A stretch of DNA of 64,000 bases from Sindora glabra (lineage: Eukaryota > Streptophyta > Magnoliopsida > Fabales > Fabaceae). The position numbers were made by a program, and so were the translations under genes. The stretch spans positions 93,458,895 through 93,522,894 of the forward strand of contig CM035226.1 in assembly GCA_020226215.1 (NCBI GenBank), read 5' to 3'. Shown here piece by piece: positions 37,385 to 49,997 of this stretch. The notes beneath the pieces were generated by a model. The model had not been told where the DNA came from and made no database searches. It saw only the letters and a list, made by a program, of their open reading frames with translations. Numbering within the stretch: the first letter of the stretch is position 1; each line of letters begins with the position of its first letter.

Positions 37385-40300
37385 ATGCAATTAAATGCAA
37401 TTAAGATGCTTAATGGGATTAATTATGAGGATTGGGCTGAATCACTAAAGCTATATCTGGCAGTTTCTAACTTTGACCTAGCAATTAGGGAAGTAGAACC
37501 TCCGATTAATGCTAAGTCTACAGTAGATCAAAGGAATCATCATAAAAAGTGGACCTACTTTAATAGAGTGTATTTGATGGTAATAAAGTACATAATGGAC
37601 GAAATAATAAGAGAGAGCATTTCCAAAATAACAAATGCAAAAGAATTCTTGTATTCTATAGTTGAAAAATATAAGAACTTTAACAAGGCTAAGAAAGGAT
37701 GATATCTTTCATTGCTTAAAAAATTAGTATATGATGGTGTCAACGGAATGAGAGAGCACATTATGAAATTAGTTAACTATTACAATAAGATAAAAATCAT
37801 GCAAATTAAATTAGGAGAAAGTTATTTAACTTGGCATATACTAAAGTCTCTTCGGTCTAAATTTAATGTTCTAAAAACCTAGTGTAATACCTAGAAATCA
37901 AAATGGATTATTAATAAGTTAATTTCAATCATTACACAAGCAAAGGAAGACATGAAGAAAGGAAAGGCTTAGGTAGTTAATTGTACTTCTCATGGCACAC
38001 ATTTAGATCATAATGGAAAGTTTAATAAAAAAGATAGCAAGAAATGCCATAACTATGGAAGGAAGAAGGGTGAAAAAGATCAATTTAATGGACAACAATG
38101 CTATAAACCCAATAAGGCCTAATTCAAGGGTAATTATAGGTTTTGCATGAAGTATGGGTATAAGAAACTAGACTATTTTAAATATAAGAAATGAGTTAAA
38201 AAGAAAAGAAAAAGGTACCCATCTTGCTCTAGTCTATTTTAAGTTAAACATTATTGATGTACCATTAAACTCTTGGTAGTTAGATATTGGTGTGACTATT
38301 CATATGATTAATTACTTTTAGGCACTAGCAAATTTGAGGAAACCAAATGAATGAGAGATAATTGTGAGACTTAGAAATGAAGACAGAGTTGAAGTGGAGC
38401 ACATAGGATTAGTAAAGTTGAAATTAAAGACTAGATATGAGCTTTTACTTAATAATGTAGTTTATGTACCTTCCATAAAAAGGAATTTAATTTCAATTAT
38501 TTCTTTGGATTCTTTTAAATACTCTTGTTATTTTGGAAATGAAAAAGTGGAATTATTTTATAAATCTTCTATCATTGGTACTAGTTCTATGTGTGATGGT
38601 TTATATAGAGTTGATTTAGATCTTAATTTCATGAGTTCAATAAACTCTGTTGTAGGCAAGAAAAGGTATCGAATTGATGAAAGATCCTAAATGTTATGGC
38701 ATAGCTGATTATGACACATCTCTGAATAAAGAATTTGAAGATTTATGAAAGGAGAAGTACTTTATGATCTAAACTTCTTAGATTTTGGAACATATAGAGA
38801 TTGAATTAGAGGAAAATTTACAACTATAGGTAGAAAGGGTATGAAAAGTAGAAAGGAGAATATTCTAAAATTGATCTATATTAATATTAGTGGGCCTATC
38901 ATATCTAATGTTAGGGGAGGCTATCAATACTTCATCACTTTCATAGATTACTCCAAATTTGGTTAGGTGGAGCTACTCAATGAGAAATCAGAGTCACTAA
39001 AAGCCATCAAGTTATTCAAGGTAGCAATTGAACAAAACTAGGGAAATAGATAACGTTTGTTAATTATGATGGAGGAAGTAAGTATTAGGGTAGGTATGAT
39101 AAATTAGGAAGAAATCCTAGTCCTTTTGTGAGATACCTATAAGATTGTGGAATTGAAGTAAGTTACACCATGCTCGATACCTCAAAGAAAAATGGAATTA
39201 TAAGGAAGTCTTATAGATATGGTGAGATGCATGCTAGCCTATGCTTCATTACTAAGATTATTATAAGGTGATGCATTAAGAATAATAGCATATATTTTAA
39301 ATCAGGTTCCTAATAAGTCAGTACTTGAGTTCCCTTACAAGCTATTATATGGTAAGAAGCTTAGTTTAAGACATTTTTGAGTTTGGGGTTGCAAAACTAA
39401 AGTAAAGCCATACATTCCATCCATAAGAAAACTTGATTCAAAAACTATTAGTGGATACTTCATTAGGAACTATAATGACTTAAAGGAAAGTAGATTTTAC
39501 TATCTAACTCATTTGACTATAATAATTGAGTATGATTGAGTTATCTTCTTTAAGGATAAGTTAGATAGTAAGAGCCAAATGCCATACATCATGAATTTCT
39601 CTAAAGATAAAATAATTGTTTCATTGGCACTAACATTAGGAGAGTCATCTTCTTTTATTCCACCAGTTGATCCAATACAATCAATGGCCAAAGATGTTAG
39701 GCAAGATAAAGTAAATAAAGAAATTTCATTAAGAAGATCTCATAAAGTCCACAAATAAACAATTTCTAATGATTATTTTGTATATCTATTGCAGCATGAA
39801 TATGATATCAATGATAATATTGATCTTATAACCTATTCTCAAGCTATGTCCAGTTCAAACTATTCAGATTGGATGAATGCTATAAAGGATGAGTTAACTT
39901 TAATGCATAAGAATCAAGTATGGGATTTAGTGGAGCTTTCTGTAAATTGTAAGTTGATCGGATGTAAATAGGTTTTCAAGACCAAGAATGGTGCTCAAAG
40001 TGAAGTTCAGAGGTATAAGGTTAGATTGGTAGCAAAAAGCTACACCCGGAAGGAAGGAATATACTACAAAGAAACCTTTTCACCAATTTTAACTAAAGAC
40101 TCATTCTGCCTTATCATGGCTTTGGTGACTCATTTTAATTTAGAGCTACATCTAATAGATGTAAAGATAGCCTTCTTAAATGGTGATTTAACAGCAACTA
40201 TTTATATAAATCAGTTAGATGATTTCTAAGAGAAGGGAAAGAAGCACCTTGTGTGCTAACTTAAAAAGTCCATTTATAGCTTAAAATAAGCTTCTAGATA

Positions 40301-41405
40301 GTATACCTCAAGTTTGATGAAGTAATGACTTCTCTTGGATTCAAGGAGAATGCAATTGACCAATGTATTTATATATTGATAAATGTAGGCAATTTTATTA
40401 TTCTAGTGCTATACGTGGATGATATTCTCCTTGCAAGTAATAACACAAACTTATAGACTTTAGATAAAACAAAAGTTATCCAAACATTATGATATGAAGG
40501 ATCTTGGAAATGCCTATTATATTTTAAGGATAGAGATCTATCATGATAAATCTTAAGGTTTACTTAGTTTATCTCAGTAGACTTACATTGGTAAAATGAT
40601 GAAAAGGTTCAACATGTCAACTTGCTCTTAAGTTTCTACACCTTATTTTAAAAGGCGAATTTTTTTTTCTAAGTCCTAATGTCTTTAAAATGATGTTCAA
40701 ATAGAAAGAATGAAAAATGTCCCATATGCATCGATTGTCGGTAGCCTGATATATGCTTAGGTATATACACATCCTGATATAGCTTATGCTATTAGTGTGT
40801 TAGGGAGATACTTGAGTAATCCTGATAAGAGATATTGGACTACTGCAAAGAGAGTCATAGGGTACCTTCAGGGTATGAAAGATTACATGCTAGCCTATAA
40901 AAGATCAAGAATCACATAGTTACAGGCTACTCAGATTCTAATTTTGCTAGTTGTGCAAATGATCACAAATCTATATTTAGATATATTTTTATGATGGCAG
41001 GAGGAGCTGTGTTATGGAAAAGTCTTAAGTAGTCCTTAACAACAACCTCCACTATAGAAGAAGAATATGTCATGTGTTATGAAGCTACTTGTATTGCTAT
41101 ATGGTTAAAGAATTGTATGACTAATTTCAAGATTATTGAGAATATCTCAAGACCTTTGACCATCTATTTCATCAATACTGTTGTTGTAAACTTCTCTTAT
41201 AACAATAAAAGTTTTGCCTGGACAAAGTATTTTGATATAAAGTACTAATTTGTTTAAGAGAAGGTATGTAAGCATATTACATATATTAAACATATTTCCA
41301 TGGATCGTATGTTTGTGGATCCACTAACCAAAAGTTTAGTAGTAGGAATATATCATAATCATGTAATCAATATGAAATTAGTTAAGTCTTTTGATGTTTT
41401 GGGTT
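37385..41405 (+). pseudogene. Copia element B gag-pol remnant
   Basis: Starts with a gag N terminus (37,385-37,702) that shows MLNGINYEDWAESLKLYL, a typical UBN2/Copia gag opening, then a TGA and a broken rest of gag with Cys/His remnants near 38,040-38,190. Protease and pre-integrase sequence spans about 38,260-38,790 (NVVYVPSIKRNLISI). Integrase remnants lie at 38,870-39,400 (YFITFIDYSKFG). Reverse transcriptase spans 39,790-40,450 (DWMNAIKDELTLM, HLIDVKIAFLNGDL and a YVDDILLAS-type block near 40,410). RNase H runs from about 40,900 to 41,400, ending in HISMDRMFVDPLTKSL. Many stops and shifts in every domain. Confidence 0.85.
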
Positions 41406-41877
41406 AATGGGAATACTACAATGTAAACTATTTTCTTGAGATGTACAAAAATGAAATATTTATAATGAAATATTCATAGTTTACCATATATTATGGGCAT
41501 TTTGTTATGATATATTTATAAAGATATTTAGGCCCTGTCTCAATATTGTGATGAGAATAAAGATTCTCATTTATTATCTTAGGCTGATACTTTGATCTAG
41601 TATATAAAGACTTATATATAGTTATAACAATTTTGTTATGTAAATCTTATTGAGTACAAACTTGTTATATATATCCATATCGAATATTGTATATGGTCAA
41701 TGAGGTATAAGTATATAGTATATATTTTTCATTGATATCCTTATCAAATCCTATATTTTATATTACTAGGCATTTATGATATTAATTTATACTAAAGGAT
41801 GTAAAGATGTAATAATTTTCTTTTACATCTTGTTAAAGTGGCCATTATTATTGAATTATATGGTCCGGATAAGAGAT

Positions 41878-42338
41878 TGCTGGTTTTTTATTGTGGGCTT
41901 ATTAATTGAATAATAAAATAAAATATATAAAGGTTTAGCCTAATATTAAAATAATTGAATAGTTTAGACTCAGTGGTAATTTAACCTAACCAATGTGATA
42001 ATGGGTAGTTCTCAGCAATGGGTTAACCCATTAATGTTATTAATATAAATAAGGGTCGTTACTTCTAAACCTTAAAATTGATTCTAAACACTCTCTATTG
42101 GTATCAGAAAATCTCCTTAATCAAGTTTTCACCTAGGATTGATAGGAACAGTAAATCTTCATTGGAGTTTGTGATTAAAATTGATTGTAAATAATTCATA
42201 ACTTGTATCAAATTCTAATTTCATATTCGCTCACAGTAGATTCATTAGGTAACTATAAATTATTTTATCCATGTTTAATGTGATTTTTTTCACATAATTT
42301 AATTTGAGATGTTATTTTTATAAAATTTAATTTTAACA
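41878..42338 (+). repeat. 3' LTR of Copia element B (461 bp)
   Basis: Begins TGCTGG after a short purine-rich tract (GGATAAGAGAT, 41,867-41,877) and ends TTTTAACA. Partner of 35,468-35,926. Confidence 0.88.
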
Positions 42339-42343
42339 TTCAT

Positions 42344-42723
42344 GGTCTTCAATTTTTTTTGCATAAATATCTATATAAAGAATAGGATCTTCCCCTCCTA
42401 TGTCTTTTGCCATTTGCAATGCTTTAACAAGGAGAACCATTGTAAATATCCAATGTGGAGGAGATATAGCTTGAATAATAATACATAACTCTAGTTGAGT
42501 CCACCCATCATAAACTCAATAATAGGCTCTATACCAAATATGTCTAAATAGATTCGAATCACATTCTTAATACAACATATATAATATGAGATAAATATAT
42601 AATTAATCGAATCACTTTATTACTTTTAGATTTTATATAATTGAGTTATATGTTCAATTCAATTTTATTTAAAAATAAAATAAATTAAATTAATGGTAGT
42701 TGAAAAATAAAAAAATTCTTACA
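42344..42723 (-). repeat. 5' LTR of Copia element A, second part
   Basis: Continues the LTR interrupted at 35,467: it shares AGGATCTTCCCCTCCTAT, TTTTGCCATTTGCAATGC and GAGTCCACCCAT with 29,290-29,425, and ends TTCTTACA. Confidence 0.88.
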
Positions 42724-42833
42724 CTTATTGCCTCGCAGAGACGCAATGTATGATTAAACTAATATGCTAAACATTATTAAGTAACGTCAACGTGCTCGGG
42801 CACGATGAGTCGTATGAATTCGAATTGTAGAAT

Positions 42834-43757
42834 CTACGTATATGGGTCAAATCCATGCAACCAAACACGCCTTTCATCATATTCAATAACTCAGAAATAA
42901 ATATAAAGACTCTCGGAGGGTATGAGGTTTTGGTTAATTACCGAACCAACGATGCCCAACTTGAAGAGGGATTTTTGTATGTTATTTTATATATACAAGT
43001 TGTGATGTGATAGCCCCAAAACTAATAAATAAAACACCTACAATCGTTGTCAAATTTGCAAATGACATTTACTCCGTTGATTCACAATATGTGTGTGATT
43101 AATTTAGTTTAAACAATTTATATAAGCTCAGTCAATGCAAATTATTGTTTGAATTTGCGAGTAGATAAAATACATCGTTTGAAGAGCATGTTCGGCTAAC
43201 TTATAATTTAAAGTCAACTAAAAGAGATATTTAGTGTACTATTAGAAAGAAATCTATTTCAATAAATTTTATAGAATAATTTTTAGCTTTTCAATTTTCT
43301 TTCCAAATTTAGTTCATTTTTTAATTAATTAATAACCAATATTCTAATTATATAAATCTTATTTTTCTTCTTATTTTTTTAATATTATAATATTTCCAGT
43401 AGTTCATTTTTTAACAAAATCAGATGGGACAAAAAAATATGTAATACAATAAATAAATAAGTAAATAAATATATAATATCGTAAAATATATTTAAAGAAA
43501 TTTTAGGTCATTATATCATTAATTTAATTCCTATACCTATTGATTTTAACATGACATGCATATGATTTAGTTTAACAATTACTTCTAGCAAATAGTTTTA
43601 ATATAATCAATTAACTTACCAACTTTTAACTAGTAAACAATTAATAATTAATTTATTAGTTGCTTAAGCTAAATAAAGTTGATTGGATATGAATTCTATC
43701 AAAAAATTTAAATAATACGTAAGTATTAATATTATAGAAAATAATAGTGACATGTCC
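42834..43757 (+). repeat. Duplicated block P, copy 1 (GASA upstream-like)
   Basis: Same orientation as 46,801-47,791, the block upstream of the GASA gene: ATGGGTCAAATCCA, then ACAAGTTGTGATGTGATAGC, then CAATCGTTGTCAAATTTGCA, then AATTATTGTTTGAATTTGCG, then TGATTxGATATGAATTCT. No GASA exon follows this copy; it runs into block Q copy 2. Confidence 0.85.
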
Positions 43758-43925
43758 GTAACAACATATATATTAGCAGATTCCAGCTGTGATGCCACTG
43801 CGTACAGCTATGAGGTTGGCTTGAGTTAACTCCTTCCTATTCTGTGCCCTTGGATGAATCTTGGATAAAGCAATACATGAATATACGAATTTAGAACATC
43901 ATAGCAAGGTTGTAGACATATACAG

Positions 43926-45157
43926 TTCTTGAGAAAGTATATATTTTTAGGAATATAATTCCCAAGCATGTGATATTTTACAGTATAGCATTCTTATATT
44001 TGGTTCAATGAACTCCTAGGAATATTTTTTCAAATTTCTGGATATAACATAATCCCATATTTGATTCGCACTTTATACTCTCAAGAATCTTATTGCTTTT
44101 TCAAAAAATACTCTTATTAATTTTTTTGTTATAAATTATAATAATTATAGATTTAATTAAAAATTCATGAATGAAGATTTTTGAAGACCAAATAAATTAA
44201 TAATTTGAATTCTTTTCAATTAAAATATAATAAATAACTTAATATATAAAATATTAAAATTTTTAAGAATTTAAATTTGAAATTTTCATATAATTAATTA
44301 TATAATCAAACTAAAAGTTTTTCAATTTTAGGATATTAATTTCACATAACTCACACATTTAATTATTTTTTTTTACTTTAGAAGGCATTACAAATTATAA
44401 AAAAAAATTATAAATTTTGATTGTAATTTTTATGCAAAAAAGAAATTTTAAAAAAATATATATTACATGTGGATATGCAATATTAATTAATGTAATCATA
44501 CAAGTCAAAATTTAATAGATTAAATTTACTTTACAAATTTTTTAAATATGTTATGAGACTATATATAAATTAATAGGATTGAAATTTAGAAATCATTTAT
44601 TATTTTTTTTACTTATTTAGTGTAATTATGTTTATTATTATGAAAAAAAATTGAAAATGATAAATATAAGTTAGTGAAAAATGAAAATGAAAATTTTTTA
44701 GAATAAAGTAGGATTGGAATTTAGAAATTAATAGGACTAGAATCTAAAAATTAATCATTTATTTTTCACTTATTTAGTATAGTTATGCTTGTTATCATTA
44801 AAAAAATAAAAAATAGAAATATAAATTAAAAATAAAAATATTTTAAAAATAAATTAATAATTATTTTTTAATTTAAATTAAAAAATAATTAATAAAATGA
44901 TAATTAAGAGAAAAAATTAAATTCAAGGATAATTTTATCCTTTTATCTTAGCATCAACATTCTCATTTTATGGAATCTAAGATACCCACCTCTTCCTATG
45001 AAAATATTTTGTGAGAATGCTAGACCAAAAATATTTTTCAGATTGTAACATTTTTAAGTATTTTTTTCAAACTTTGAATAAAATATGAAAATGTAATATC
45101 TCCTTGAGACATTCTTGGGAATGTAGAAAATATTCCATAAACCAAATGCCCTCATAG
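43926..45157. mobile_element. 1.2-kb non-autonomous DNA transposon-like insertion in block Q copy 2
   Basis: In block Q copy 1 the sequence runs straight from ACATATATAG into GTCTTC; here 1.2 kb lies between the matching blocks. The ends are partly inverted: AATTCCCAAGCATGT near the left matches the complement of ACATTCTTGGGAATGT near the right. The interior is very AT-rich and non-coding. The right-hand 40 bp (AATGTAGAAAATATTCC onwards) is repeated 58 bp further on, at 45,179-45,217. Confidence 0.55.
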
Positions 45158-45227
45158 GTCTTCCTCAAAGGTCACTGAATGTAGAAAATATTCCACAAAT
45201 CAAATGTTCTCATAGGCCATAGGCCTC

Positions 45228-45230
<3 letters not shown>

Positions 45231-45304
<74 letters not shown>
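45231..45304. repeat. Long (TA)n microsatellite
   Basis: About 37 uninterrupted TA units, the longest simple repeat in the window. Length in the assembly may be unreliable. Confidence 0.92.
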
Positions 45305-45306
<2 letters not shown>

Positions 45307-45775
45307 CAATAGGCAATTTTCAATTAGGCAAATTAGAGAGAAAGAAAACTTATTAGAGAAAGGCGCTCTCATTATGAATCAAAGAAATGCTATATGAATA
45401 GAAAATAAGATTAAAATTGGATTTGAATTTTTCATATTCATTAAATTGAATTTTATAAATTTATCTCATTATCATTATTTAATTTATGGTCTTTAATTTA
45501 TATTTTGAATTCAATTTTAAATATCACTTTTAGTGCATATAATATTATTGTTATGAAATAGTCTAAAGTATGGACTTATATAATACCACCAGCCCATACC
45601 TCCCAAAATTTGATTCGGATTTGATTTGTGCTTTTGGAAGATATTTTTCATAACAAAATCTGATTTTTTTCATGTACAAAGGTAATGTCAAGTCACAGTA
45701 GTAGTGAAAAATTATTAACATTCTCTTTAATATTAATTCACTTATCTTATGTATTTATACTCTAATGTCATGTCA

Positions 45776-46800
45776 CAATAATGTCATGTCCTAAAAAAAT
45801 TCATTTCTTTATATATAAATGGAGGAGAATGATGTATCGTTATGCCTTATAATTTAAAAGAAAAATTCTTATAGCTATCATAATAGTGAAAGAAAACTTT
45901 TTCTTTGAAAAGGAAAAATTTATCTTTCACTAAATTTATTACATTTAACATTGAATATATAAAAAATTTTCAACCATCTTGATAGACTATAACATTGAAT
46001 ATGTCAACAACTTTTTGTTTATTCTAGTAGAAAACATTTTTCATAGAAATTATTGTTTGAATTGGAATTTGAGACATATAAATTTACCATCCTTAAGGGT
46101 TATTCTACCTCTTTGTGATAAACCCAACAATAATAAAGATTTTTTGACAAGAAATAGAAATCAAATTAGAGCTCTTATGATTTTGTTGCTTTGTAGTAGT
46201 GAAATAAAAAGAAAAATGTTATATTTATACACCACCAAGAGAAGGTTCAAGGGATTAATATTAGAGAAAATAACTTTGGAATTAGGTGGTAGAAAAATTT
46301 AGAAGATAACATTTTTTATATCACCATATCAATAAACTTGATTTTCAAATTAGGCTTACTTATTGTAAAATTTATTCACATGCATGGAGAGAAATTCACC
46401 GGTTATATTTGATTCAGCTCATCTTGTGAGCACGAATCCATACTCTCTTTGCTTATTATGTCAATTATTTGATGAGTCTCATATATTTTCACAAAAAGTT
46501 TAACTTAGTTGATGTGAGATTAGATCTTTTAAAACATTAAACTATTATAATATGAATATTATAACAAAGATATACTTGCAAATTATTAAAATAACAGAAA
46601 ATATTTTATATATTTAATGTTAAATATATAAAATTTAATGAATGGTAACTTTCATTTTTTCAAAGTTATTTTCTTCTATCATCATTACCTTAAGTATTAT
46701 TTTTTTTAATAACAAGCTTTCAAGATAATACGTTGCTCTTTTATTTATATAAAATAAAATCAAACAAAATTTTCTGGTGTTTCGATGCACAAAACGGAGC
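45776..46800. other. Intergenic DNA
   Basis: A 107-codon plus-strand frame (45,979-46,302) has no recognisable domain and codon content typical of AT-rich background. Nothing else was seen. Confidence 0.4.
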
Positions 46801-47791
46801 CTACATCTATGGGTCAAATCCACCCAACCAAGCACACCTTGCGCCATTTTCAATAACTGTGGCATAAAGATAAGGACTCTCAGAGGTTATGAGGCTTTAA
46901 ATAATTACCCTTTGTAAGAACCAAAACCATGCGTCACTTGAACAGAAATTTTTATTTTATTTTTTATATACAAGTTGTGATGTGATAGCCCAAAACTAAT
47001 AAATACAACATCTACAATCGTTGTCAAATTTGCAAGACAGAAACACTCCATTGGTATGCACATTTTGTATTCACAATATGTGTGTGATTAAATTAGTTTA
47101 AAAAATCTATATAGGCTAAGTCAATGCAAATTATTGTTTGAATTTGCGACTTGATAAAATTCATTGTTTTTAGAGTATGTTTGGTTAACCTATTATTTCT
47201 TAACCTAATTAAAGAGCTAAAAGTTAGCTAAAAGTGATGTTTAGTGCTGAAGAAAATTTTTTTCTATTTTAATAAATTTCATGGAATAATTTTAGTTTCT
47301 CAATTTTCTCTCCAAATTAAACCTTTAATTGGTTGATAACCTATATTCTAATTATATATAAACCTTACTTTTCTTCCTCATTCTTAATATTATAATATTT
47401 TTCAATAATTCATTTCTTAACAAAGCCAGGGTGGGATAATAAAAGGCATATGATATTACAAATAAATAAAAAATAAGTAAGCAAATAAATGTGATATTAT
47501 GAAATTAAATAAATTTTAGGACATTATAGTATTAACTTACTTCTTATCCCTATTGATATTCACATGCCTTTTTAAGTTATTTTAGGTACAACTGTGATCT
47601 AGTTTAACTGTTACTTTCACCAAATACTTTTAAGTTTTTAACAATCAAATAACAACTTCTAGTTAGTAAACAATTAACAAATAATTTATTAGTTACTTAT
47701 ATTAAATAAAGTTGATTAGATATGAATTCTTATGGAAAAGCTAAATAATATGTAAGTATTAATATTATAAAAAGATCAGCGGCATGTCTAG
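46801..47791 (+). repeat. Duplicated block P, copy 2 (upstream of the GASA gene)
   Basis: Partner of 42,834-43,757. It ends about 440 bp before the GASA start codon, so it covers the distal promoter region of the intact gene. Any regulatory element in it is also present in the gene-less copy. Confidence 0.85.
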
Positions 47792-48123
47792 CCAAATTTT
47801 GAGATAAAATAACATTTGGTACTAAACTTGAAAAGGAGAAAGGAAAAAAAAAGGAGTCTACCAAAATTTCTCCCACTTGAGAGTCATCTGGATAGTTCAT
47901 CTACCAAACAGTGCAATAAAGATAGAGCTTAGTGCCTTAGCTTCCGGTTGTTTCCTACATCCCCTTTTGCACCAAGTGTTTCCTCCCCAGTCGCTTCTAC
48001 CACATAGCTTTGACATGTCTGTTCTGCATAATACCCCACATATTGCCATATTTAATACTGATTCCTTCACCTTTAATTAGGTACCACCCTTTGATTTTTA
48101 CTGCTTGGAATGTTCTATTGTAC

Positions 48124-48131
48124 TATAAATA
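48124..48131 (+). promoter_or_regulatory. TATA box of the GASA gene
   Basis: TATAAATA lies 103 bp before the ATG at 48,234, within normal plant range for TATA plus leader. Confidence 0.6.
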
Positions 48132-48233
48132 CCACTCCCTGCTTCTCATTTTGTGCACCCAACAGATACATTTCAACCATATATCTCTTCTTTTTTATTA
48201 ATTTGCTGTATATATATATAAAAATACAAGGCC

Positions 48234-48835
48234 ATGGTTCTCTCCAAGCCTCTTCTAGCAGCTTCACTTCTCATATCTCTTCTCCTTCTCCATGTTGTAG
48301 CTGGTGCTGATCAACAGGTAATTAATTCACTTTAAGCCCTTAATATTTAATCAATATTAGTTAATTTCAAACTCCAATATATATTGTTTTTTTTTTTTTT
48401 ATCTATGATCAATATTTTAAACTGGGGTTTATAACGACAATATTATGTGCAATTCATGGCATTTTGTAATTTTGCACTATAATGGCTGTATTTACCTACA
48501 ATTGGGGATTTAGAAAACAATCCGATATCACAATTTTGCAGTTAATATTGTGGTTATGAACCATACTGCATCTGCTATTTTAAACCGTGACAGCCATATT
48601 TTCTCGTATTTGTTTGCAATTTTTCGAATCATAATAAAATCATAACCGCTTGCAATCGTGGTTTAAATCCCTACCCGCAATTTTACTAATCGCAGCAAAA
48701 TCACAACTGCTATTTAAAACCACGCCTATGATAATTCCGCTATGTTCATAAAACATGCTTTTGAGGAACTGCAGGCACAAGCTAGCGGAGCACAGACACA
48801 GGGTTCTCTTCAGCAGATAGGTACAATCCCATATC

Positions 48836-48873
<38 letters not shown>

Positions 48874-49127
48874 CTTGGAGTGAATAACAAACAGTTGAAT
48901 AAGAAATAAGAAATCCGTGCTAATTTGTATGAATGAATGTTTCAGACTGCGATGGAGCATGTGCTGCGCGATGTCGTCTGGCATCTCGTCAAAATCTCTG
49001 CCACAGAGCATGCGGGACTTGCTGCGCACGCTGCAACTGCGTACCACCGGGCACTTCGGGCAATGAAGAAATGTGTCCATGCTACTATAGCATGAAGACC
49101 CACGGAGGCAGACCCAAGTGCCCTTAA
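48234..49127 (+). CDS. GASA/snakin family gibberellin-regulated peptide
   Basis: Encodes a small secreted cysteine-rich peptide of about 103 residues. GASA/snakin peptides act in the apoplast in growth responses to gibberellin and in defence. Three exons: 48,234-48,317, 48,775-48,820 and 48,946-49,127, all with GT-AG borders and matching phases. Exon 1 encodes the signal peptide (SKPLLAASLLISLLLLHVV then AGAD). Exon 2 encodes a short Gln/Ser-rich linker. Exon 3 holds the complete GASA domain with all 12 cysteines: CxxxCxxxC, then CxxxCxxCCxxCxCVPPGTSGN, then CPCY, ending GRPKCP. The stop is TAA, and AATAAA lies at 49,189. No defect is visible, so this is the best candidate for a working gene in the window. 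Its distal promoter belongs to a duplicated block. Confidence 0.93.
48415..48728. mobile_element. Possible MITE in GASA intron 1
   Basis: The block between GGGGTTTATAACGAC and TTTAAAACCACGCC has loosely inverted ends and repeated AAAATCACAACTGC / CAATTTTGCAGTTAATATTG motifs; a related fragment lies near 26,480. It fills most of the 457-bp first intron. Confidence 0.4.
48839..48870. repeat. (TA)n microsatellite in GASA intron 2
   Basis: About 16 TA units in the 125-bp second intron, leaving short but normal splice borders. Confidence 0.9.
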
Positions 49128-49199
49128 ATTACACAATGCATGCTATTTTATTTTATATGGTGTGGCGAAGAACAACAAACACAAGCAGAATAAATTTGT

Positions 49200-49964
49200 G
49201 TTTCCAATAAAAGTTGAACAATTCTGGCGTTTGGATTCGGGTATTTCATTACAGAACAAATAAAAACATATGACTTTTTTTTTTCTTCATTTTCTCCTCT
49301 TCCTTGTTGTTGTTTATATACAAGCTGTTGTTTTGCTTTTTCTTCACTTTTATCTGTATGATGTTGTATTATAATACAAAAATTCTTTAAGTGCTGAAAA
49401 TGAGATCCATCTAAAGCTTTTATGCTCTTTGGATTGTACTACACATTTTTTTTAACAGATCCTGTATTTAATATTAACTCTCAATTTGTATTGATAATCT
49501 AATTTTGAATTCCATTTTTACACATAATTCATTGTAATATAATGAATAATATATGCTATTTTATTTAATTAATTTATAAGCTTGATTTAAACACCTACTA
49601 ATCTATGTGTTTGTTTGGATTCTATTTTTAAAAATAGTTTCCTATTTTTAAAGTTAAAAATATTGAAAGACTTGTTTAGCAATGTGTTTTCAAATTTTGT
49701 TTTTTCATAAATGCTTTTGAAATTCTTGTTTTAAAAATAAAAAAGAACAAGTTTTAGATGTTTTCTAAATTTGTTCTTTTATTCTTGATGTAGTTTTTGC
49801 AATTGAATGGAAATTTAACTTATTTATCTCACAAAGACATGTTCTATTTTTTATTTTATTTGAATTTTAAAATATTTTTAAAAATAAAAAAATAATTTTT
49901 AAAAATAAAAATAAAAATATATCCAAATCCATTCTATATTTTCGGGTTCAAATTCATTTCTCTG

Positions 49965-49997
<33 letters not shown>

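Larger units (their letters stand above)
35468..42338 (+). mobile_element. Copia LTR retrotransposon B (6,871 bp), inserted in the 5' LTR of element A
   Basis: Complete in outline: 5' LTR 35,468-35,926, primer site, gag-pol remnant and 3' LTR 41,878-42,338. It starts TGTTGG and ends TTTTAACA. The flanks TTCGT (35,463-35,467) and TTCAT (42,339-42,343) are a 5-bp target duplication with one mismatch. Taking the element out rejoins the LTR of element A, so B inserted later than A. Frames are full of stops, so it can no longer move on its own. Confidence 0.92.
29156..42723 (-). mobile_element. Copia LTR retrotransposon A, split by nested element B
   Basis: Outer element of a nested pair, on the minus strand. 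Its 3' LTR is 29,156-29,635. Its 5' LTR was cut in two: 35,367-35,467 and 42,344-42,723. Without element B it is about 6.7 kb, normal for Copia. On the minus strand a purine-rich tract (AAAGTGAGAGAA) lies directly before the 3' LTR, and TGGTATCAAAG next to the 5' LTR is the usual Copia primer site for initiator tRNA-Met. All reading frames are broken. A clear 5-bp target duplication is not visible at 29,151-29,155 against 42,724-42,728. Confidence 0.88.
43764..45775 (+). repeat. Duplicated block Q, copy 2
   Basis: Matches 26,810-27,330, but is expanded by an insertion (43,926-45,157) and a long (TA)n tract. Follows block P copy 1 directly. Confidence 0.7.

Noticed and set aside
45979..46302. 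107-codon ORF as a gene
   Set aside because: No domain, AT-rich composition like background, no splice or promoter support.
48640..49136. Minus-strand ORFs over the GASA gene
   Set aside because: Overlap a complete 12-cysteine GASA coding region with correct splice sites on the plus strand.
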